A stretch of 64,000 nucleotides of DNA from Anisakis pegreffii (Eukaryota > Nematoda > Chromadorea > Rhabditida > Anisakidae). Within the stretch, counting starts at the first letter, position 1, and each line of letters starts with the position of its first letter. The stretch is from NCBI GenBank assembly GCA_035041965.1, contig JAPYMA010000211.1, positions 1-64,000 on the forward strand, given 5' to 3'. The notes under the pieces are model-generated. The model made no database searches. It saw only the letters and a list, made by a program, of their open reading frames with translations, and was not told the origin of the DNA. Positions 38,201 through 50,200 of the stretch are shown one piece after another. The position numbers and the translations under genes were made by a program.

Positions 38201-41200
38201 AGTTTCTGACAAGCCCTAGCCGGTTACCAAGCACAGAAGCTGAACAGCAGAATAATGAAGTGCAGCCAGAAGTGTTGCCGTCAACAAGCCCTGTGCCGTT
38301 GCCGAATACAGTTGCTGAAGAGCAGAACAATGAATTGCAGTCGAAAGTGCTGCCCCCTAACCCCGGCCCATTGCTAGCTATAGAAGCGGAGCAACAGAGG
38401 ACTAAGCTGCATTCAAGAGTTCCGCTCTCGAAGGAACCTCATTTGATTCAAGTGGAACCAGCAAGAGGCGGAATAACCGAGGCGTTTGGTGTCATCAAAC
38501 CGGCTGTCGACCAGAAACAACAGCGGGTTATCATAGAGGTGGTTGTTTTGTTGCATTCATTTACAAATGAACCTGGTTGGAGTTTACGAATAGGATATGA
38601 CACGGAATGAGAACTTTTGTGAATAACACATTCACCTTAAATACGAATTAGTTGCGAAAGGCTATAATGCACTTAAAAAACATTTGAAATGGCCAACTGG
38701 TAAAGGAAATTTGCAACTTCAAAGAATTCACCAAATCACATGCTGATATGATGTTGACTACTACCGGAACCTTTCAAAATATAGTAACATCATAATAGCG
38801 CAGTAATATTAATAACAATTTGAGATTGAATCTAATATTTGCTCCTCTACGGATCTCTGTTTTCAGTCACCATTGTCACTGTCTCCTGAGAACGGTCAGT
38901 GTGACGTTGACCTAATCTTCGTTATTGATCGTTCAATGAGTGTTGAAGCTGACTTCCAAGAACAACTAAAATTCGCCACTGAGCTCGTTCAACGAATCAT
39001 GGACAAAGATTTGAGTGCAAGTAGAATCCGAGTGGCTGCAATAAGCTTCAACAAAGTAGGTGATGTTATGTTTAGAACTATCTCTTTCAATGAGATGAAC
39101 TTGGAATCGGAACGTTGGATAGTAGCAGTTCATATGAATCACATAATATGAACGACAAAGAGCAGTTTTCGAAATGTCATGAGGACGATTATAAATGTAG
39201 TGTACAATCCTTATGTTCATGTTTGACGTTTATTGGATTCAGGAGGCTAAGGTGGAATTCGAATTCGGCGCAAACGCCAGCAAAGAGGATATCATCAGCA
39301 AGTTGTTGGATATTGAGCATACTGGTGGTGAAACATCGGCAGTTTCTGGTATATCAATGGCTACAAAGGTACGCACAGCTGGTGTTTTTATGAAGCAGAT
39401 TGAAATGAATTCGAATCCTTTAAAGTTTGATATTGTTATCTCTTCCAGTTATATTTTCAAGCATTCAAATGTTTCAGCTAGCTCGTTCAACTCGAAGACC
39501 TAGCGCCAACCTAATGATTGTACTCATATCGGATGGCAACAGTCAGGATCAATGGAAAAATGTTGTTGCACAATCGAAGTGAGAGATTACATCCTTTCAA
39601 ACAATGAATCATTTAGATAAAGCCAAATTGCTTGTTAGATCTTCAGATATACAGCAAATGACTTTTTGCAAACACTAACGATAAATTATTCAATATCGCG
39701 TTATTTCACTCACGATCATTCGCATCGAGCAATGAATCCATCCCTCTTGCAGTGCTCTCCGTTCACTTCCGAATACAGCCGTGTATGCTGTAACATTCTC
39801 GAAAAATTACTCGTTTGATGAGCTGCGGCAATTCGCCGGAGACAAATGGCGAGTATTCGTGGATGCTCGTGCACGGAAATTCATCAACGATGCTGGTCAG
39901 TAAACTTAGAATCGCTTTGAAAATGAGAATCGCATTCTCACATACGAATCGCTGTTTCACATGAAATCTACAAGCATTTTATGCAGATATTACGAAAGTG
40001 TTACTTTATAAGGCTCATTATCACTTTATATCGCTCTTTTCTAGTCCTTTATGATGCCTCCGAGATTAAGAAGATGTTTTTCAGCTAATGAGCTGAGTGG
40101 CTGTCCAGGAGAGAAGAAACAAGTTGCGCAAGAGTCACCTAAAAAAGTGAACGAAAGCAAAGCTGATGCATGCAAAGGTGAGATTTTGATAAACCACTGG
40201 ATCAAATTACGAAAACTGACGACAAATTTTTGTGGTCAGTTGACTTGATCGCCAATAGTTTCGAGCAAGCCGCTTGCGGATCTGAACTTCTTACTTGTTT
40301 CTCAAGATGAAACCCATCATTCAGGATTTCGACTCATTCTCCCCGAAAAAAAATTTTTTTCAGATGCAATCGATCTTGTGCTGGTGTTGGACAAATCCTC
40401 ATCGGTGGTTGAAAATTTCGATGCAGCCAAGAAATTTGCTGAAGATTTGGTAAAGAGTGCTTCGATAGAGGATTACGCAAAGAGAATACGAGTTGCTTTC
40501 GTGACGTTTGATAAGAAATCACAGCTTGAATTTGGGTTGGATAAATTCAGCAATCGTGATGATATCAGCTTTGCGTTGGAGCGGGCTGAGAGCACAGCTG
40601 GTGAAACTTCTACTGTTTCAGGTTGGGCACTATAAGCACGCGTCTTTATATCATGTTGGCTCGTCTGAGTTATCAATCTGATACTAGAATGCCTCGTTAC
40701 GATCAATCTGACTTCCAAATACTCTTTAAATCACATCATTCGATTGAACAGAAAAAATGGAAAGTTCATTGGAAAATTCCGTCTCTGCGAGGAGATATAG
40801 CTATTTTTCTGAAGCTATAGGGGTTGGCACATTCAAACCTACTGTACCCTCAGCTTTGACCAGTAACATATCAATTTCTTCACACCAGTCGATCGAACAG
40901 AATCTCTGCATTGAGAAAAATATATATTTTGTCGGGCGATTTTGCTTAGTTGAGGAGCTATAGCTATTTGATTAAAGCTATCTGAACTGGCGCAGAGGTG
41001 CCCATTGATACGCATTTGATCACTGTAGATCAATGCATGTTATACATTACTGCAGAACTGATTCACAAGCTCACAAAATGACACTCTTTAACACTTCAGG
41101 ACTGCGGCAAGCGATCAGTGAGATAGAGAAGAACAGGCGTGACGGCGCTCGTCTCATTGTGGTGCTGTTTTCGGATGGAGGATCAACGGATTTACCGGGG

Positions 41201-44200
41201 CAAATCAAAACCACAGCTGAACAACTCCACGGTACCGCATTCTCTGACTTTCGGTTTTGCAAATTCCTTTCAATGGCGTGAGTAAAATGGAGTATCGAAC
41301 AAAACTTTATCAAAGAAATCACCTTGTGAGGAGTAGTTTTGGACAGATTTCTCAAGAGCAATAGTTGAGATTCACAATCAGTTTGAGTTTGAATTATTTC
41401 TGGAGGCAAATGTGGAGTACTGAGATTGATCTAAAGGGTGTACCACATTCAGATTTGGAAGCTGAAGTATATGCAGTAACAGTGAGCGATCAGTACAAAG
41501 CGGACGAGCTCTTGGCTTATACGGCTGATCCAGAACGTCTTTTGATTCGATTGAAGGACCATGAACCAGTAAGGTTTTGTTTGTTCAGAGATTATCACGA
41601 TAGCTCTCAGAGTAAAGCTGATTCCAGTCACAACCTTCTGAACAAGTTGGTGTTTGGTGCAACACTGAGAAACGCTTTCCTTTGCAGGAATTCACCAAAT
41701 TGGTTGCACTGAATGAGTGCCGAAAGGAGAAGAATGGAACCACTGAAAGCGTTGTGCAGCCGATCCAAGCTCCCAAGTCTGCAGTACCATCAAGCAGCAC
41801 CAATAAACTACTAGAGCCAGAAAGTTGGTATTTCACAGAAGGTTGCTGAACGAGTTTCAGGCTTATTTGCCAAAATATCAAATCCCTGAACGAATCGATT
41901 GTCAATCTGCTGACTATTGCTGAAGATTACCATGCTTTTTGCTATCGTGCACTTATAATGAAAAGCTCATGGTTCTCATGAACACTTATATGTGAGGGTT
42001 ACCTACGATATGATTTTGCAGAATTACAAACAGTATTTAGTTTTCCTCGCAACTATTGAATTGAATTGCAGCTGAGAACAAATCCAACAATCGAAATGAA
42101 GCAGTCATAAAAAGTGTGCCACTTGTCAAAGATGTTGCCGCTTCTACTCCAACACCGACAGAACCGCAGACAACACCGACAGAAGCACGGACAACACCGA
42201 CAGAAGCACGGACAACACCGACAGAAGCACGGACAACACCGACAGAAGCACGGACAACACCGACAGAAGCACGGACAACACCGACAGAAGCACGGACAAC
42301 ACCGACAGAAGCACGGACAACACCGACAGAAGCACGGACAACACCGACAGAAGCACGGACAACACCGACAGAAGCACGGACAACACCGACAGAACCGCAG
42401 ACAGACGGATCTGTAGCTCAGACAACTGTGGTACGGAGTTATCTATGTTTGTATTGCTTTTAAGCACAGGTACCCATTCACTTCTGGTGTACATGCCTGA
42501 TTTCAAAGGATTCACGTGAGAATAAACAAACTCTACATGGAGTTATCATGTTATGCAATCATAATCGGGTGCTCATACCGCTTCATTTCAGTCTTCCGTG
42601 CTGGCTGATTCAGATTGTAAAGTTGATCTGATGTTCATCATTGATCGTTCAGAGAGTGTTGAAAAAGAATTCCAAAAACAGCTGCAATTCGCCGTGGATC
42701 TAGTAAGTTCAATGTAATTATTGATAACTCCTTCGAATATTTCTTATCAATGTTTGAAGGATTCATTTATTCACTGCCTACCTTTTCACCATAAAAAGTA
42801 ATTTTAATCATGTGCTGAATCAGTAGCGTTATTTCTCAACATCTCAACTTATTTGAGGCATTGAGCATATCAAGTCGCACTGCGTTTGTAAAATATTTAA
42901 TTCTAACTGAGTTGTTTGCTGAGAAGGTATTTGCGATGTGAATGAGTCGAACTCTTGTCAAACGCGAATTCTCACCGCTGAAATGCTCATGCTTTTTTGT
43001 TAATCAGGTGAAACGTTTATCGAGCAATGATTTCGCATCACGTGTTCGCGTTGGTGCCGTATCGTTCCACTCAACTGCAGAATTGGAATTCGCATTTGAT
43101 CAGTACAAAGAACAATCAAAGGTGAGCGACAGCGTATGTACGATCATCAGAGAATCGCCTTGCAAAATGATCATTTTTCCTACAGTTTGAAGAGCGATTT
43201 GCATAGAATCGTTTATGATGTCCAAAAGTTTTTTGAATTATACGTTTGATTAATGGTATTTTTGAGTGAAAGCATTAAGTCGAATGATCGGCTTTAGCTA
43301 ACATGAGGCTCATAATCAAAAATCAGCTCGAGATAGTGAATCGGGAAAGCAAGTGATCCTCATTTTTAGGTGCTCAATGCCCTAATGAAAATTGAGCATT
43401 TTGGTGGAAGCACATCAGCAGTTAGCGGTGTCAACTTGGCTGTCGACGAGATCACACGAACCGGTCGGAAAGATGCTAGGTGAATCCTTTCTTGACAACA
43501 TCATTCTCCAGAAACAGAAAGCATAAGCCACAGAAGTTCTTTTGCTTCTTCCAGTCCGGTTGTCGTTTATTCCAGAAGCCGCATTTGCTCAGGATACCCG
43601 AAAATTCATTCTCATCAATTCTCTGAACAGCATTCAAACGCTCCTTTATGTTTTTTGCAGAACCTTGAGATTGTTTATCTTAATCTTTTCGATTGATCAT
43701 GCACCAATTTCAGACGCATGGTAGTTCTGATATCAGACGGTAACAGTCAAGATCCTTGGGATGATGTTTTGAAGGCAGCCGATCGTCTGCGCTCAATTGG
43801 TGCCGATGTCTATGCGGTTACAGTCAGTCATGATTATATGATTCGGTACGTTATCCGTTCCCTATGAATCTAAGTTGTTGAGCATAAAACGTTCCTCAAA
43901 CTGTGAAGCAGAGCATGAATTCAATGGAAATTTTTGCCATTCGAAGTTCATTGGGAATAAAATCACAGGAATCTGCTTTTTCGAATGCCCTTCTTGCACG
44001 TTATTGATATCGAAGTGATATGTTTTAGCGAACTTGAGCAATATGCTGGCAACAAATGGCTGGTGTACATTGATGCTCGGATAAGGCAATTCCTGGACGA
44101 AGCCGAAAAATCTGTAACGCAATGCGTTGGACCAAATATCCCTTCCTCCACTCCTCCGCCAAGGGTATATTCAGCTCTCTGTTTTTAGCCCTTCAATTCG

Positions 44201-47200
44201 GCTTGAAACCATCATCAGCACGGTCTTTAGGCATGAAAAATCAGTGTCAAAAGAAAATTTCAATACTGAGACGAAATTTTTGTAGCACGAACCCGGAACA
44301 ACACCTCAACCCGAAAACCAGCTTGCTGACGCAACACACTCACCCGATGTAGCTGTTGAAGGAAGTTCAGCTTCTGCTCAGGGAGATGCTAAAAGGTACG
44401 CAAAAACTCGAGATCCTCAACAACTCTTTGCTGCGAACATTTTTTCTCACAATTTTATCTATCAGCAAACTTGATACCACTTGAACTTTTTGTTGTGAGT
44501 AAATCGAGCCTCTTGAGGATTTTTAACTTACTGATTTCAGATGCCGTGAGGATCCAGTAGACGTCATGATTATACTGGATACATCGACAAGTGTTGAGCA
44601 TGAGTTTTATGCCGAGAAGAAATTTGCAACGGATTTAATTGAAGTGCTACCTGAAGAACAGTTCGCCGTAAGTTTGTTTATCAATCAGCGTGTGCCCAAA
44701 TTTGCCATAGGAAATTTCGCAGCAAATCTTATTCAATTTTCACTCACACTCAGGAAACATCGCTTAAGCGCATCAACTGATAGCTCTCTCTTGTCATTAT
44801 GATAAGTCGCCCTCGAATAGCATATGCAACAAATTCGCTTCAAAGCTTGATAAGCGTTAGAATCTCGTGTGCCCGAATCTAACATTATTTTGTCCCAAGC
44901 GACTGTTCGGAATGCGCTTTTGATTAGCAACTGGTGCAATACTGAACAGGCTGGATCTCAAAAATCGGTATTTCTTGTGCTATCAAGGAACATTAGCACA
45001 AGGCAAATGTACACAGTGGATGTTTGGAATCAGAAGTTTCTATTTCAGGATCGCATCAAAGTATCGTTGGTTCGTTTTGCTGCTGTGGGCACACTTCAGT
45101 TTGGATTCGGGGAACAGAAAACCCGAGGCGATGTGCTGTATGAACTCGATCGAGTTGAGAATACGGGTGGATCGACATCGCTTGTGAAGGCAGCCAATGA
45201 AGCAATCAAAGAGATCAACAAAAATCATCGTGCGAACGCACGTTTAGTGGTTGTGTTCGTGACCGACGGTAATAGTCAAGATCCATGGCGTAGCGTTCAG
45301 GTGAATCTTCCATATACCTGATTTCCTTTTTCATGAATGCTTCATTGGATAACTTCCATTCGACTTGGTGTTCCGAGCTCAGTAGCCATGCCAATGAATT
45401 TTGAAATCGCTCTCACAGCTCTCTCAGTCGATTGAATGAGGTTTTAGAGAGATTCGCGATCCGAAATGGTCGGAATTGAAAATTATCACGGGGTGTTCCA
45501 TTCACAGTATGTTTGACCATTGATGTAACCAGGAGTACCTTTGATAGATCCCACTCCCTGCCTGCTCGCTCTGGCTACCTCTATATGCCTAGTTGGTACG
45601 GGGGCTTGGGAAATGAAATCAAACTTGTTCAGAAGAAGTTTCTATGCAAACCTAGCAAACAACCACTGTTGTCAATTGCAGAAAACCTCCGAGAAATTGC
45701 TAGCAACCGATGCTGAGGTGTATGTGGTGACACTGTCGCCCAAATATTTCTTCGATGAACTGAAGCAGTACGCTGGAAGTGAGGATCATGTGTATATTGA
45801 CGACCGTGCGAACAAATTCATTCAGGTGTGAATATATAAAATTAGAAACAAACTCAAGATAGAAACTGTTTCCCTTCAGTTGTTATTGCCCTACTTAATT
45901 TGTTCCGACGATGAAAATTAGGATATCCGAATGATTCTACCAATCGACTGGCTACTTTCAGGAAGTCGGAACGTCTGTGGTGACATGCGTTGGTGATAAA
46001 ACAAATAAGGCGATACCTTCAGCGAATCAACAACTCGAAGCTCCTCCACCTTCCTCTTCACCGTAAGTATCATCCGTTCGTAACCGACTCTCACGTCAGT
46101 AACAATTGCTCAATTGGAAATCTCTCGCTGAATTCTAAAGACTTGAATAGTCTCAAATGATTGATTGTGAACACATTCACACAAAGATTTCACACGGTCA
46201 CCGTTTCGCAATCAGATTTTCAGCTCTTCTTCAGTGTGGCTAAAACATCTGTAAGTGTCGGTAGCAGTAAGTAGTTTAAATTTGATCATTTTCAGATCAA
46301 AGTCGAAACAATCGAATGATAAATCCAGTGAGAAGTCGGCGGAAAAGCCAAGTGCTGCAGTCGAAGGTGGAACGAAAATGAATTCGAAAGAGTCTGTGAT
46401 TCAGACTTTCGATCGAGGCAATTTCGCAAGAGATGAAATGCCAGTGCAAAAGCCAAGCGATTCGTTAAGGCCAGATGCCAAGAAGTATTGTTCCACTGAA
46501 ATTTATCATTCTTATCATTCCAACAATAGCCAGATTACACGCCACAAGTTCCGTGAAGAACACTGCTATCACCTCATAAGCTTCAATCTGCTGAGGAAAT
46601 GAATCAATTCATTCTGTGATTCAGCGGGATTCAACGAATACATTCATTAGAAAAATATAATCGAGGCTCTGCGTTAGTCCTCATCTTACAATTAGTATAA
46701 TCTTATTGTTAGTATAACAATGACAGTCATATTGACGAGGGCAAGTCATCACGTCAATATAAATTTCCAGATGTCAGTACGCAAAAATGGATTTGGAAAT
46801 AATTCTGGATGCGTCCAGCAGTCGTTCGGATGTCTTCGAAAATCAGCGTGAATTGGCCTTATCATTGATCGAACGTTTACCGATAGATGCGGGTGATACA
46901 CACGTTGCAGTCGGTGTCAATTCATTCACTTCGACACCAACACTGAGACAAACACTTGGATTAGGACGGCAAAAACAGGTAATTTTCATCAATTCAGAAA
47001 AAAATCGTCAGTTTCGATAGGAATCCAGTGGGAACGAACACTTCGTTTGTTCTTCCAGGACTAGCTCAACGACAGTATGCGTTATACAATCATGAATGTA
47101 ATACTCAGCCTGTAAATCAAGTTGCGCTGAATTGAAACGAATGATTGCCTAATCGATCGCTCGATAAATGTGGCTAAGTGTGGCTTGGAATCAAATGATT

Positions 47201-50200
47201 ACCTGCTAACAGTTTTGGAGAATGTTTACTACCCTGATGACTCAATCAATGGAATTGTTTTATTTGGGAGAGTTTGAATGAACAAAGAAAGGATCATGCA
47301 ACACACTAGTGAATGCTCCGAGTTTTTGATTCTGACCTACTTGTAGATGGTTCGACATGCGATTGAAGATATCAAATACAATGGTGGTAGTACGCTGACA
47401 GCGCAAGCTGTCGAACTTTCTGTGCAGGATCTGCAACGTGGGCGCAGACCTGATGCTATCCAGGTATACATGAGTCCTCAATTTGAACCCGATGATTCAT
47501 TTGGATTTCATTACTCTGTTAGGGGAGCTTTTCAACAGGTTAAACTCACTATATTTATTGCAGGCTCATCGTAGCTGTGCAATTCCTACTTTTTCAAAAC
47601 GTCACTTAGTGTTCAGTCACAATAGTATTGCTGAAATATGTTATTGTTGACAAATCGCAAGCGAGAAACACTTCAGGTTGTGGTGTTGATGAACGATGGT
47701 ATGTCGCAGGATCCATGGGATAAGGTTCTAAGTGCGAGTGAATTGCTTCGTTCAACCGGTGCCGAGCGTTTCGGTGTTGCTCTTGGAGATAAGGTTGACC
47801 TCCGTGAACTGAAGCATTACATAGGAGATGAGAAGCGAATCTATCGTGACGGATCTACGGAAAGGTTAGCAAGGAATTCATTGTTTCGAGCTTCAACCTA
47901 CGCCATTCTCATATTGAAACAGGAATCGTGTTGACGAGAGTTAGGTGTTGACTATACCGTATAGAATTGTTAAATTGCGAGTAGCGTATCACTAGAGTAA
48001 GTTTGCAGAAAAGTCACATAAATGCGATCATAAGAAAATTACGTTCATGTTAGAGTTGAAACGTTCAGTTGATCCCATAAACATTTCGAAATTCATCGAT
48101 GACATTTTCGTGTCAAATCCTTCGAAAACAGATCTACTGCACTCTCAAACGACAACTTGTATATTACACCGTAGCGCTAATTTCATCCTTTGACTTCGTT
48201 AAAAAATAAACGAATGATGATTAAAGTCAATAAAATGAGAACAATTCCCATCTGACAACGGAATTTGCAGATTCCTGTCCGACGTTGTTTCGCTGCTCAC
48301 AGGTGGTGAAGAGTGCGAGGAAACGACAGTGGTGAAACCATTAGAGGAGCCTTTGGAGGATTGTAAGCCATCGAATGTCGATTTAATGGTTGTATTCGAT
48401 AATTCAGACGTAACGTCCAATCTCTCGGATCCTTCTGTCGGCTCGAATAGATACCTTTTGCTTGATCTACTCGGTATGTTCATGTAAACATGCAACGTTT
48501 TGTGATTCAGTGAATGAAGGAGAGGTTCACATGATGAGGTTCAAAAATCACATGACTTTCACTGGAAATTCGAATAGCTGATTGTTCCACTTCTCGTGAC
48601 AATTTCAACTAACTCTCACACTTACATTCCGTGATGAGTTGCTGCTAATAGACGTTATTGCTTAAAGTCAACTTTAAAAAGTCTAGAACAAGTACGATGG
48701 ATGCACTGGAAATTCCGATCAGCGTATCGTTACAAATCAATCTAGGAGGACAGTGGTTGTATTACAGCGACTACAGATGTCCTCCAGGAAATAAACATAG
48801 ATTATTGCTAATTACAAAATCTTCAGGATCACTACCGACAACCGCAGATGGTAAAAGGATCAAATTGTCAATCATATCGTTCGCTGATGAACCGGATCTT
48901 TTGGTTACCTTCAACGACAACCAAAAGCGAGATGCAATATTCCGAAAGGTTGAAGGCATCGAACCTGAGCATGGAAAACCTAAATACGCAAAAGCGTTGA
49001 ACTTTGCCCTGGAGTAAGTCTACCCGTTTTGGTTTCGTTGGAAAATTGCAACAACATTTAGTCAGGAAATAACTTTATTAGCGTGAAAAAGGCAGTTGTG
49101 GATTTTTTTCTCACTATCTTGGGATATTTTGAGTTTTTAGAGTTACAAACATCCTCAAATAATATTTCTAAGGCGATTTCTAGCGCTTAGTTGTTCAGGG
49201 AATACGAAAAGTCCCACCGAGCAGACGCTCGTGGTATTCTGCTGATAGTCGGTGATGGTAGAGCCGAGGAAACGGACAGTGAGCGCAATGCAGCATCCAA
49301 GAATCTCAGGAAGGTATGATCATTTCCGAGCAACGTCTTTAACATTCCTAATCATTGCTTGAAATTTGAATTGAATAAGCTGCTTTCCTGCGGTAAATAC
49401 TGTTTTGAGATGTTGCCGATTCAAAACAGTATTTGAAATGTTGAGAATGAATGTTACGTAAGTGTACTCCAGAGATGAAAGAGTTCAATCATTCGGGTTT
49501 GTGACCTGATTTTTTTAATATGAAAATCATCTTGCACTGATTTCAGCAAGGCAAATTATCGTGTTTCGCAGTTGACAGCGGTAAATCGATCGATCAAAAA
49601 GTTCTGTCCGAATACACTGGATCAGCAGATCGTGTTTACAACTACGATAAAAATGCTGAATTTGCCAAGAAACTACTAGCTGAGGTGGCTGGTCCAAACT
49701 GCAACAAAGTAGGCGTTGTTTGTCATCGATTACTCCGCTAACCAAACTTACCTATTGAGTATCGTTGATTCCATGACAGAGTAAATGGTTTTTGATTTCA
49801 GAGAGTACGCAGCGATTCAAGAAGCGCCGAGAAAAGCAGTGAGAAATCGCTCGGAAAGGATCTGTTGAGAGATATTGGAAGCCGACCGGATAATACACTG
49901 AAACAATTTGAAGGCGAAAAGGTAATGCACATGCAGACTGGTTTAGTGATGAGCTTACGAAAATCTTCATTCATTTATATGCGAACGTCGTCGAATTCTT
50001 GCATTTGATATGGCAAAACTTGAGAATCCGAATGAAAATTCCCCTCTTCGTTAGGAATTTTAAAATTCACGAATCAAGCACATCGCCACACGCACATCAG
50101 CTGAATCAGTTTGATGTGAGAAAAACTTCGCAAAAATTCCACTTTTGTGAACAAACACAAATTTATTGATCTATCAAAAACTGATCAGTTGGTGCGAAGT

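Noticed and set aside
37599..38330. Minus-strand ORFs of 79-140 codons opposite the Ser/Glu-rich linker
   Set aside because: They are antisense shadows of a long open exon; the + strand frame is fixed by phase with vWA domain 2 upstream and domain 3 downstream.
42114..42515. Long ORFs with HRQKHGQ repeats (+) and SVLSVLL repeats (-)
   Set aside because: They are other-frame readings of the 21-bp minisatellite; flanking splice phases select the TPTEART frame.
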